Positions 18,447-26,823 of a stretch of 64,000 nt of DNA are shown here, piece after piece (positions within the stretch are counted from its first letter, which is position 1; the number at the start of each line of letters is the position of its first letter). Source of the DNA: Colivivens sp964452915 (lineage in GTDB: Bacteria > Bacteroidota > Bacteroidia > Bacteroidales > Bacteroidaceae); NCBI GenBank assembly GCA_964452915.1, contig CAYVNW010000003.1, positions 1-64,000 of the forward strand, given 5' to 3'. A program made the translations under genes and the position numbers. Under the pieces are notes generated by a model that was given only the letters and a program-made list of their open reading frames with translations, ran no database searches and was not told where the DNA came from.

Positions 18447-19088
18447 TCATGGGCGGACAGGACGAATAGTCCGACAAACATAACGGTAGCATTCATCCCA
18501 GCTGCAACCAAGGTCACGATAATGGTCGTCCATACTACGTTCCCTTGAATTGAAATACAGACCAACGGCATAAGCCGGATAAGCTTCCACAAGTGAACCC
18601 GACCAATAGTAGCCGTATTTGCCTTCATTGCCCGAACTATTGAGAAACCCTGCAGCAGGCAAAAATATTGAATTGCCGTTAGGACCCACAATCTTAAATC
18701 CATTCTTACCGTTCATGGCAACCCATGTCCACGTGCACTTGTTCAAGAGTTCCTTTATCTCATTAGCCATCGGAATACGCCAAGGAGCTCCAAGCGCCAT
18801 AGTGGCGGCATCATCATCAGGATCAAGGACTGTCTTGCAATCGGCCCCATTGTATTTGCGCCATCTTACGTCTTTATATGAATCTCCACTCAAATAATAA
18901 GGTGCACCAAACCATGATTCCGACATAGCACTACCTATATGAGGATTTGTCTCCGCCCAAGCAAAGTAGCCGCCATTTCCTTCCGGACTTGACGCACCAA
19001 GGTTGCATGTCGCCCATTTTACACTTAAACCAAGATCTACGTATGTCATAGACCTTCCATCATTCGTCAAGGATTCCAACGAGTCCAT
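18447..19088 (-). CDS. Cytoplasmic lectin-like (Fib_succ_major) protein, paralogue of the DGR target
   Basis: 213 residues, homologous to the C-terminal domain of the DGR target: DLGLSVKWATCNLGASSPE, APWRIPMANEIKELL, IFLPAAGF, YYWSGS and a final TIRPVRP. It has no signal peptide or lipobox. Its last 75 residues differ from the template repeat by insertions and by substitutions at all base types; only about 11 bp at the 3' end match the homing region. It is thus not a recent product of this template. It has its own promoter (19174-19205) and terminator (18240-18275), so it is expressed as a single gene. It may be a retired target, a target of another DGR, or an unrelated use of the fold. Confidence 0.8.
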   Translation of the reverse strand: MDSLESLTNDGRSMTYVDLGLSVKWATCNLGASSPEGNGGYFAWAETNPHIGSAMSESWFGAPYYLSGDSYKDVRWRKYNGADCKTVLDPDDDAATMALGAPWRIPMANEIKELLNKCTWTWVAMNGKNGFKIVGPNGNSIFLPAAGFLNSSGNEGKYGYYWSGSLVEAYPAYAVGLYFNSRERSMDDHYRDLGCSWDECYRYVCRTIRPVRP

Positions 19089-19173
19089 AGAAAAGTATTT
19101 TTGTTCATAAATGTTTTAGTAAGAAAAGCCTATACAAATTTTATCTGCTAATCTCGTATTACAAATCACTCTG

Positions 19174-19205
19174 CAAATATAAGCATTGTTTTTCGCGTAT
19201 ACAAA
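19174..19205 (-). promoter_or_regulatory. Promoter of the lectin-like paralogue gene
   Basis: On the minus strand -33 TTTG (19205-19202) and -7 TATATTTG (19181-19174) are 20 nt apart. The start would be near 19168, giving a leader of about 80 nt before ATG 19088. Confidence 0.6.
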
Positions 19206-19240
19206 GTCTGTTTGTAAATTTTGTTTGCCATTTGTTAGTC

Positions 19241-19539
19241 TTAGGTCTTTGTGACGATGATTTCCACGTCCTCCATGACTTTACCGGAATTTACTTTACA
19301 CTCTTTGTACTTGTTTACTGATTCGNNNNNNNNNNNNNNNNNNNNNNNNNNNNNNNNNNNNNNNNNNNNNNNNNNNNNNNNNNNNNNNNNNNNNNNNNNN
19401 NNNNNNNNNNNNNNNNNNNNNNNNNCTCCATGACTTTACCGGAATTTACTTTACACTCTTTGTACTTGTTTACTGATTCGCTTCGCAGATAATCGGCTGC
19501 GTCATGGCATAGATCAAGCAGAGGCATGTCTCTGCTCAT
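19241..19539 (-). CDS. Possible 47-residue protein across the second assembly gap
   Basis: After removal of the 155-bp gap artefact, an open frame of 48 codons runs from ATG 19539 (MSRDMPLLDLCHDAADYL) to TAA 19241, ending EDVEIIVTKT. That the repair keeps the frame open is suggestive but not proof. No family is recognised. It lies in the space between the lectin-like gene and the divergent regulator. Confidence 0.3.
19271..19480. other. Second assembly gap of 100 N with 55-bp duplicated flanks
   Basis: The 55 bases 19271-19325 recur exactly at 19426-19480, flanking N 19326-19425. The pattern is the same as at 17412-17621. The real intergenic distance between the lectin-like gene and the regulator is therefore about 450 bp, not 606. 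Confidence 0.92.
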
Positions 19540-19637
19540 CTGACTTGCACGCTTATTTGCTTTACTTAGTCTTTAACATTTTGCAGATTCGTCTTACACA
19601 AGCGCACAATATTTGTATGATTTGCGGCGAATAATCA

Positions 19638-19667
19638 TTGTTTGTATGAAGAAATTCTTTACCTTTG
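19638..19667 (+). promoter_or_regulatory. Promoter of the propeller-AraC regulator
   Basis: TTG (19638-19640), a 19-nt spacer and TACCTTTG (19660-19667) match the Bacteroidetes promoter pattern. The start would be near 19672, about 23 nt before ATG 19695. A TTG that extends the frame to 19665 lies inside this -7 box and is therefore not the start. Confidence 0.65.
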
Positions 19668-19694
19668 CGTATAAAGAGCAGGGCAGAACGCGAC

Positions 19695-21854
19695 ATGAGA
19701 TTAGTACTAACATATCTGACAACTATACTCGTCCTTTCTATTACGGCAGTCACGACAGCGGCTGAAACAGAGTTTCAGCCTGTGCAACTTACCACCGCCG
19801 ATGGACTGGTCAATAACACTGTCCGCAAAATAATACAAGACTCAGAAGGACATATCTGGGTTGCGACATCCAACGGACTGAGTATGTACGACGGCAGGCA
19901 TTTCACTAATTTCCGTCCGTTACACGGGAATAATAATACTCCATGTCTTGCAGATCAAAGAATAAAGGACATATATGAAGACCATGACAAACGGCTGTGG
20001 ATATTCTCACCTACAGACACAGTCTCATGCTACGATATCAAGAGGAAACGTTTCATCGACTACAAAACGCATAAATTACAAATACCCACAAATCCTGACA
20101 CCACTTCAATTTCACAAATCACTTATCTCGACGGACGTATATGGAAAGTTGTCAAAGGCAAAGGAGTATACATAATAAACCCTAAGACAGGTACGACTGA
20201 ACACATATCAACCGACTCCCCATTTCTTCAGTTGCCGACCAATGCACTGAAATGCATAATGCAAGATAGAGAAGGAAACATTTGGATAGGTACTGATAAT
20301 CTTGGTATCACGCTGCTCAAAGTCACTCATAATGACGGATTCGAATATATACTCGAAGGCAAGTGTATACGTATGCTAACGGATTTAGGAAACAATATGA
20401 TCGCAATAGGTGACTTGGACGGCAACGTGTGGATATACAACCAGACTCTCGACAGTTGCTTACGAACTATTCACCACAATGCCAACACATATTGTATGAG
20501 AATCGATAAAGGAGGAAGGCTATGGGAAGGAACAAAAGGTGACGGACTGTACATCGGGCAAAAACAATACCTTGCCGACAACAGCAAGACAGGTTCGCTC
20601 TCCCACAATAATATTTATTCACTATTGTGTGACAATAGCGGAAGGACGTGGGTAGGGACTTTCGGCGGAGGACTTTGTCTGGCAGAACAAAATAGAAACG
20701 GCAGCTACACATTTCGGACTTTCCTCAACGACAGTTATGGTACGAAACGCATCAGAGCAATGATTCAAGACAACAATGGACGAATATGGGTAGCTACGAG
20801 CGAAGGAGTATGCATCTTCAACCCTTCCGAAATTATTAAGGATCCAAATGCGTTCATCCACTTGACCACAGCAAACGGCAAACTAAGGAGTGATGAGATA
20901 CGCACAATATTCAAGTCAAACAAAGGACATATTTATATTGCTGAAACCGGAGAAGGCTTTTGCATTGACGGAACAAAGCATTTTGGAACAACAGACAGTC
21001 TTGTGAACCCAATGGTACAGTGCTTTGCAGAAGACCGAGAAGGCATTATCTGGATATCTACAGAGTTAGGCGTTTCTACGTATAATCCGAGAAACGACAA
21101 TTTCACTAATTATTTCTTCACACGCAAGATGATTAATAATGTGTACAGCGAAAATTGTGGTTTGACAATGGCAGACGGAAGGATTGCATTCGGTACAAAC
21201 AACGGAGTCATCATAATAAATCCATCTTTTTACAATAGCGACGGCCAAGGACAAGCGATCGAAGCCGACGAAGTAACACTGGACGGACACGACATAAGAC
21301 ACGATACAAAATACATAGTGCGCACATGGTGGAAATCGCCACTTGCCATCACATTATATATAATAATCACAGCAGCCGCAATAATCTACCTGCTGCGTGT
21401 CAAACATAACAACAAAAGGTTTCACCACGCCATTAAAACCTTAAAAACGCAAAAGGAGGACTTGGCAGAAAAGTTTTCAAACGACATAAACATCCGAAAG
21501 AAAAGCAATAAGTCAGCCGACGACAATGAGTTTATGACAAAAGTTGACGACATACTTGGCAAGCAACTTGCAAATTCCGACTTTACCGCCAACGACTTCG
21601 CAGCACAAATGGGATTGGGGCGCACTGTATTTTTCAACCGAATGAAAGAAATAACAGGGTACTCTCCCAAGGAGTATATAAACGCAAAACGCATCAAACG
21701 AGCCGCAGAGCTCATTTCCACTACATCACTGACAATATCGGAAATATCTTACATGGTAGGGATCAGCGACCCCCTGTACTTTTCACGGATCTTTAAAGTT
21801 GAATACGGATGTTCTCCTACAGAATGGAGGAAACGTACAAATATAAAAAGATAA
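19695..21854 (+). CDS. Membrane-bound one-component regulator: beta-propeller sensor with AraC-type DNA-binding domain
   Basis: 719 residues from ATG 19695. Signal peptide (MRLVLTYLTTILVL), then a periplasmic sensor of reg_prop repeats (LVNNTVRKIIQDSEGHIWVA; REGNIWIGTDN; NSGRTWVGTFGGGL; NNGRIWVATSEG; REGIIWISTELGVS). A transmembrane helix (LAITLYIIITAAAIIYLL) and a linker of about 70 residues follow, then an AraC helix-turn-helix (LGRTVFFNRMKEITGYSPKE, ISEISYMVGISDPLYFSRIF). Classical hybrid two-component systems of Bacteroidetes have in addition a histidine kinase, receiver and full Y_Y_Y domain; none is seen, so the signal must pass without phosphorelay. Its position suggests control of the PL11-GH2 genes. 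Confidence 0.85.
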   Translation: MRLVLTYLTTILVLSITAVTTAAETEFQPVQLTTADGLVNNTVRKIIQDSEGHIWVATSNGLSMYDGRHFTNFRPLHGNNNTPCLADQRIKDIYEDHDKRLWIFSPTDTVSCYDIKRKRFIDYKTHKLQIPTNPDTTSISQITYLDGRIWKVVKGKGVYIINPKTGTTEHISTDSPFLQLPTNALKCIMQDREGNIWIGTDNLGITLLKVTHNDGFEYILEGKCIRMLTDLGNNMIAIGDLDGNVWIYNQTLDSCLRTIHHNANTYCMRIDKGGRLWEGTKGDGLYIGQKQYLADNSKTGSLSHNNIYSLLCDNSGRTWVGTFGGGLCLAEQNRNGSYTFRTFLNDSYGTKRIRAMIQDNNGRIWVATSEGVCIFNPSEIIKDPNAFIHLTTANGKLRSDEIRTIFKSNKGHIYIAETGEGFCIDGTKHFGTTDSLVNPMVQCFAEDREGIIWISTELGVSTYNPRNDNFTNYFFTRKMINNVYSENCGLTMADGRIAFGTNNGVIIINPSFYNSDGQGQAIEADEVTLDGHDIRHDTKYIVRTWWKSPLAITLYIIITAAAIIYLLRVKHNNKRFHHAIKTLKTQKEDLAEKFSNDINIRKKSNKSADDNEFMTKVDDILGKQLANSDFTANDFAAQMGLGRTVFFNRMKEITGYSPKEYINAKRIKRAAELISTTSLTISEISYMVGISDPLYFSRIFKVEYGCSPTEWRKRTNIKR

Positions 21855-22010
21855 GAGACATACTCATCAACGAGCCTGTCTCTCTCCTACTAATTTACAC
21901 TATTTAATCACCTTCTTCAGTGATAAAAAACTAAGTGCTTCTTTTGAATCCGTCGCAAAGTTACCAAAATTATTCTATTTGGCAATATCAAAATTGAACA
22001 TTCTTCATTT

Positions 22011-22040
22011 TTTCTTGCTTTTACACGTAAAAACAAGAAA
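22011..22040. other. Hairpin between convergent genes
   Basis: TTTCTTGcTTTTAC/GTAAAAaCAAGAAA pairs at 13 of 14 positions around a 2-nt loop, between the regulator and leuB 3' ends. It has no clear T-run on either strand, so terminator function is only possible. Confidence 0.35.
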
Positions 22041-22089
22041 TTTGACTTCAAAACGTTTGTTGTATGCCAAATAAACAGTGATAACTTCG

Positions 22090-23151
22090 TTATGCTTTTC
22101 TTATATAATCAACGATCCATTGTCCAACTTCCTTTGTGCCATACTTCGCACCTCCTTCAACTTGAATTTCCGGTGTACGTACGTTAGCATCAAGACTCGC
22201 ATTGACAGCCTTACGAATGAGCGCACCTTCTTCTTTCAAATCGAAGTACTCGAACAACATGGCTACAGACAATATCTGTGCGAGAGGGTTAGCTATATTC
22301 AAGCCTTTTGCCTGTGGCCATGAACCATGAATTGGCTCAAATACAGGGGTATGTTCACCTGTACTTGCTGACGGCAGTAACCCCATTGAACCTGTGATAC
22401 AACTGCCTTCATCGGTAAGTATGTCACCGAACGTATTCTCTGTAACCATAACATCAAAGAATTTTGGCTCCTGTATCATACGCATTGCCGCATTGTCCAC
22501 ATACATAAAATCAGTCTTAACCTCAGGATATTCAGGCGCCATCGCTTGCGCTACCTTACGCCATAAACGACTTGATGCCAGAACATTTGCTTTATCCACT
22601 ACCGTAAGATGCTTGTTGCGTTTCATTGCATAAGAATACGCCACACGCAATATTCTTTCGATCTCATGACGAGTGTAAATATCAGTATCATACGCTTTTT
22701 CATCATCCTCATACTTTTCGCCAAAGTACATGCCACCTGTCAACTCACGGATACAGATAAAGTTTGCCCCACGAACAAGTTCGTCTTTCAAAGGAGATTT
22801 ATGCACGAGGCAGTCGAATGTTTCAACCGGACGTATATTGGCAAACAATCCTAACTTCTTGCGCATAGCCAACAAACCCTGTTCAGGACGCACCTTTGCG
22901 TTTGGATTGTTGTCGAATTTAGGGTCACCGACAGATGCGAACAACACCGCATCGGCATCCATACATGTCTGGAATGTTTCTTCAGGGAACGGATCTCCCA
23001 CTTCATCAATTGCATGAGCTCCGCAAAGGGCCTCCTTGTAGGTGACATCGTGTCCGAACTTCTCACATACGGCACTCATCACATTCACTCCTTGTTCCAT
23101 TATTTCCGGTCCGATTCCGTCACCGGCAAGAACTGCTATTTTCAATTTCAT
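22090..23151 (-). CDS. leuB: 3-isopropylmalate dehydrogenase
   Basis: 353 residues, normal for the family. It oxidises and decarboxylates 3-isopropylmalate to 2-oxoisocaproate with NAD+, the third step of leucine synthesis. Seen: LAGDGIGPEIMEQG at the N terminus, the substrate-loop region FICIRELTGGMYFG, TVVDKANVL and the NAD region EPIHGSWPQAKG. It is the last gene of the leu operon, 67 nt after the second synthase gene. Confidence 0.96.
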   Translation of the reverse strand: MKLKIAVLAGDGIGPEIMEQGVNVMSAVCEKFGHDVTYKEALCGAHAIDEVGDPFPEETFQTCMDADAVLFASVGDPKFDNNPNAKVRPEQGLLAMRKKLGLFANIRPVETFDCLVHKSPLKDELVRGANFICIRELTGGMYFGEKYEDDEKAYDTDIYTRHEIERILRVAYSYAMKRNKHLTVVDKANVLASSRLWRKVAQAMAPEYPEVKTDFMYVDNAAMRMIQEPKFFDVMVTENTFGDILTDEGSCITGSMGLLPSASTGEHTPVFEPIHGSWPQAKGLNIANPLAQILSVAMLFEYFDLKEEGALIRKAVNASLDANVRTPEIQVEGGAKYGTKEVGQWIVDYIRKA

Positions 23152-23218
23152 CTCTATAATTATTTTGTAGTTATTATATTATCCTTATCATATTTATAGC
23201 AGGACATCCAAGACTCAT

Positions 23219-24742
23219 CTATTCATTTATCAGATTCAGCATCTTGATTGTTGCTTTAATTGCCGCCTCGGTCTGGTCTGCATCGAGTGCATGTGTACGA
23301 TATGACTTGTTATCATAAATCCACGAGATTGTGGTTTGTACAAGTGCATCCGTACGTCCGCCTGGTGGAATACGTACAACGTAATTTGTCAGCCATGGGA
23401 ACTGCCTGTGCAGCTTGTCACGATAAATATGTCGCACACAGTGTACAAAGGCATCGTACATACCGTCACCCATAGCCGACTCTTCGTAGATTTCACCATT
23501 GACTTCCAATTTCACACTTGCCATTGGCTTTAGTCCATAGGCCGTGCTTACCATATAGCTTATCAGCTTCACCTTGTCATCTGAAGTACTGTGTTTCAGC
23601 ACATCATTCACAATATAAGGCAAATCCTCTTGAGTGACTAATTGTTTCTTGTCACCAAGTTCAATTATACGATTGGTCACACGGCGAGTTTGCTCTGGTG
23701 TCAGTTCAAGACCGAGTTCCTTCAAGTTCTGCAATATATTGGCTTTACCGCTGTTCTTTCCAAGAGCGTATTCACGTTTTCTGCCGAAGCGCTCGGGTAT
23801 AAGGTCATTGCAGTACAGATTATTCTTATTATCGCCATCAGCATGAACACCAGCCACTTGGGTGAATACGTTCTCACCAATAATAGGCATGTTCAACGGT
23901 ACAGGGATTCCGGAATAACCTTCAATCAGACGACTCGCCTCGTTGAGTTTCTCCTCATTGATATTGGTTGCAATATGTAATTGATCTGAAAGAATTGCCT
24001 GCACACTGCTCAATGGTGCATTGCCGGCCCGTTCACCCAACCCGTTGATAGATGTATGTATTCCTGTACATCCTTCGAGGACAGCATACATCACATTGGC
24101 TGTAGCAAGGTCGTAATCATTGTGCGCATGGAAGTCAAAGTGCAACGAAGGGAACCAATTCAACATTTGTCGGACAAACTTTTGGGTGTCTACAGGATTG
24201 AGTACACCTAAAGTGTCGGGAAGCATGAAGCGTTTGACTCCCATATCCTTCAAAGCGTCGACAAAACGAAAAACATAATCGGCATTATCCTTCATGCCGT
24301 TGCTCCAATCTTCTAAATAGATATTGACACTTATTCCTAACTGATGGGCATAGGCGATCGACTGTTTGATGTCTGAGAGGTGTTCATCGAGTGTTTTCTT
24401 GAGTTGATAAGTACAATGACGCTCACTCCCTTTGCACAGTAAATTTATCACCTTACCACCACACTCATTGATCCAATCAAGCGAGATTTTACCATCTACA
24501 AAGCCAAGCACCTCAACTCTGTCCAACTTACCTGCGGCTTTTGCCCATTTGCATATATTGGTCACAGCTTCCTTCTCTCCATCCGATACTCGGGCAGATG
24601 CCACTTCTATACGGTCGACATTCAGTTCTTGCAGCAACATCCGTGCCACAATGAGCTTCTCATGCGGTATAAATGACACTCCGTTGGTCTGCTCACCATC
24701 ACGAAGTGTGGTATCCATGATTTCAATCAGTCTGTCTGGCAT
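23219..24742 (-). CDS. Second isopropylmalate/citramalate synthase-like enzyme
   Basis: 507 residues from ATG 24742 (MPDRLIEIMDTTLRDGEQ). This is a DRE-TIM metallolyase: DTTLRDGEQTNGVSF and the metal-binding FDFHAHNDYD. The C-terminal region (VKLEVNGEIYEESAMGDG) is the LeuA-type regulatory domain. It differs markedly from leuA at the operon's head. Bacteroidetes leu operons usually carry this second homologue; citramalate synthase, which feeds isoleucine synthesis from pyruvate, is the likeliest role but is inferred. The start overlaps the leuD end by 16 nt, so translation is coupled; upstream frame-extending starts lie inside leuD. Confidence 0.85.
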   Translation of the reverse strand: MPDRLIEIMDTTLRDGEQTNGVSFIPHEKLIVARMLLQELNVDRIEVASARVSDGEKEAVTNICKWAKAAGKLDRVEVLGFVDGKISLDWINECGGKVINLLCKGSERHCTYQLKKTLDEHLSDIKQSIAYAHQLGISVNIYLEDWSNGMKDNADYVFRFVDALKDMGVKRFMLPDTLGVLNPVDTQKFVRQMLNWFPSLHFDFHAHNDYDLATANVMYAVLEGCTGIHTSINGLGERAGNAPLSSVQAILSDQLHIATNINEEKLNEASRLIEGYSGIPVPLNMPIIGENVFTQVAGVHADGDNKNNLYCNDLIPERFGRKREYALGKNSGKANILQNLKELGLELTPEQTRRVTNRIIELGDKKQLVTQEDLPYIVNDVLKHSTSDDKVKLISYMVSTAYGLKPMASVKLEVNGEIYEESAMGDGMYDAFVHCVRHIYRDKLHRQFPWLTNYVVRIPPGGRTDALVQTTISWIYDNKSYRTHALDADQTEAAIKATIKMLNLINE

Positions 24743-25356
24743 TGCTTCTGCTCGTATGCAACGATCTTGTCCTTGTTGTCCAATAAGAAATCTATGTCGT
24801 CGAACGCATTCATCAGACAATACTTCTTGTATGCATTTATCTCGAATTTCTCGCTATGTCCCGTCGCAAGATTTGTGACAGTCTGATTCGGGACATCTAC
24901 TTTAACCTCTGTCTGCGGATTGGCATTGATGCTCGCAAACAGTTCTTTTTGAAAGTCTGTTGTAACAGCAACTGGGAGCACGAAGCAATTGAGAAGGTTG
25001 TTGCGGTGTATGTCAGCAAAACTTGATGATATAACCACTCTTACTCCATAGCCTGCGATTGCCCACGCTGCATGCTCGCGGCTTGAGCCGGAGCCCCAGT
25101 TCTGTCCGCCGACAATAATTTCGTGAACTCCCGGGTGTGGAGCCTCACCATATTCGGGTTTATTCATTACAAAGTCCGCCACTTTATTGCCCTTCGCGTC
25201 ATATCGCAGATCATGCATGAATGCGTCGCCAAAGAACTTCGGGTCGCGTGTCGTACTTGCAAGGTATCTCGCCGGAATTATCAAGTCAGTATTGCAGTTA
25301 TCGATAGCGATAGGAATACACGTCGACTGTATTATATTGAATTTCTGTTTAGCCAT
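24727..25356 (-). CDS. leuD: 3-isopropylmalate dehydratase small subunit
   Basis: 209 residues. It pairs with LeuC to interconvert 2- and 3-isopropylmalate. Seen: DLIIPARYL near the N terminus and GGQNWGSGSSREHAAWA, the swivel-domain signature. It follows leuC by 22 nt and overlaps the next synthase gene. Confidence 0.96.
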   Translation of the reverse strand: MAKQKFNIIQSTCIPIAIDNCNTDLIIPARYLASTTRDPKFFGDAFMHDLRYDAKGNKVADFVMNKPEYGEAPHPGVHEIIVGGQNWGSGSSREHAAWAIAGYGVRVVISSSFADIHRNNLLNCFVLPVAVTTDFQKELFASINANPQTEVKVDVPNQTVTNLATGHSEKFEINAYKKYCLMNAFDDIDFLLDNKDKIVAYEQKQCQTD

Positions 25357-25378
25357 TTTCGTTTCCTCCTTTATTGTT

Positions 25379-26767
25379 CTAAAGTTTTCTTGGGTCGGTT
25401 ATCCTGCCTGTCACCGCACTGGCTGCCACGACAAGTGGAGAAGCGAGGACAGTACGTGAGCCAGGTCCTTGACGGCCGACAAAGTTGCGGTTGCTGGTTG
25501 ATATACAAAGTTTGCCTGCCGGCACCTTGTCGGGATTCATGGCAAGACATGATGAACATGACGGCAAGCGCAATTCAAATCCGGCATCAGCCAATATTTT
25601 ATCGATCCCCTCATCTATTATTTGCTTACGGACGAGCCAGCTGCCAGGGACTAGTAATGCAACCACACCATCAGCCTTCTTCCGACCTTTCACTACACTT
25701 GCAAAAGCACGGAAGTCTTCTATACGGCCATTCGTGCAAGCACCAAGAAAACAATAATCAATTGGTTTGCCTTCCAACTTCTCCCCTGGAGAGAACTGCA
25801 TATAATCAAGCATGCTAAGGAACTGCGGACGCTTTGATCCCGGAATCTCCTCCAATGTAGGGATAATCCCGTCAATGGCGATACCTGCCCCGGGGTTTGT
25901 ACCATAGGTGATACGTGGAGCAATGTCTTCAGCATGATAAATAACCTCTTTGTCAAACACAGCGTCGTCATCGCTTTTTAATTTCTTCCAGCACTCAACC
26001 GCCTTGTTCCATTCCGCACCCTTAGGCGCATACTCGCGTCCTTTAAGGTATGCGAACGTAGTTTCATCCGGAGCTATGATTCCGGCACGGCTTCCCATCT
26101 CGATGGAAAGGTTTGAAAGAGTCAACCTGCCTTCCATGCTCATGTTGCGGATTGTACTTCCTGCATATTCAACTGCATATCCGGTAGCTCCTGACGTGGT
26201 CATCTGAGACATGATATATAGAGCTACATCCTTAGCAGTGACTCCCGGGCGCAGCTTACCTTCAATGTTGATCCGCATTGTCTTAGGCTTTGATTGCAGG
26301 ATGCATTGGCTTGCCAGCACTTCGGCGACTTCGGACGTGCCGATACCCATAGCTATTGCACCAACCGCTCCATGGGTACTGGTATGTGAGTCGCCACACA
26401 CGATAGTCATGCCAGGAAGCGACAGAGCCTTTTCCGGTCCGACAACATGTATTATACCATTGTCTTTTGTGCCCATCGCAAAGTGTTTTATACCGAACTC
26501 GTCACAATTCGCCTTTAATGTCTCAACTTGTTTACGTCCTACAGGATCGTCAATATGATCCTGCTGATCACTCGGTGTATTATGGTCGGGCATCGCAATG
26601 ACACGCTCGGGACGAAATACCTTTATTCCTTTATCACGTAACGTATCGAACGCTTGCGGACTGGTTACCTCGTGCGCATACAAGCGGTCAATATACAATT
26701 GTGTTGGTCCATCCTCCACTTGCTGTACCACATGCGCATCCCATATCTTGTCAAATAATGTATTCAT
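25379..26767 (-). CDS. leuC: 3-isopropylmalate dehydratase large subunit
   Basis: 462 residues. Aconitase-family subunit holding the 4Fe-4S cluster: GDSHTSTHGAVGA, the ligand cysteine in FLGACTNGRIEDF and the CSSC pair in LPSCSSCLAMNPD. It starts MNTLFDKIWDAHVV with the substrate-binding ITVCGDSH-like segment (MTIVCGDSHTST). It lies 56 nt after leuA. Confidence 0.97.
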   Translation of the reverse strand: MNTLFDKIWDAHVVQQVEDGPTQLYIDRLYAHEVTSPQAFDTLRDKGIKVFRPERVIAMPDHNTPSDQQDHIDDPVGRKQVETLKANCDEFGIKHFAMGTKDNGIIHVVGPEKALSLPGMTIVCGDSHTSTHGAVGAIAMGIGTSEVAEVLASQCILQSKPKTMRINIEGKLRPGVTAKDVALYIMSQMTTSGATGYAVEYAGSTIRNMSMEGRLTLSNLSIEMGSRAGIIAPDETTFAYLKGREYAPKGAEWNKAVECWKKLKSDDDAVFDKEVIYHAEDIAPRITYGTNPGAGIAIDGIIPTLEEIPGSKRPQFLSMLDYMQFSPGEKLEGKPIDYCFLGACTNGRIEDFRAFASVVKGRKKADGVVALLVPGSWLVRKQIIDEGIDKILADAGFELRLPSCSSCLAMNPDKVPAGKLCISTSNRNFVGRQGPGSRTVLASPLVVAASAVTGRITDPRKL

Positions 26768-26823
26768 TCTAATTCCTGTTTATTTAGATTACGAACAAAC
26801 AGTCTGTCATAACAGTTTACTGC

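Noticed and set aside
18447..18670. Second variable repeat served by the template at 1974-2164
   Set aside because: Differences are at all base types and include insertions; only about 11 bp match at the 3' end.
19665..19694. Regulator start at TTG 19665
   Set aside because: The codon lies inside the -7 box of the promoter; ATG 19695 begins a good signal peptide.
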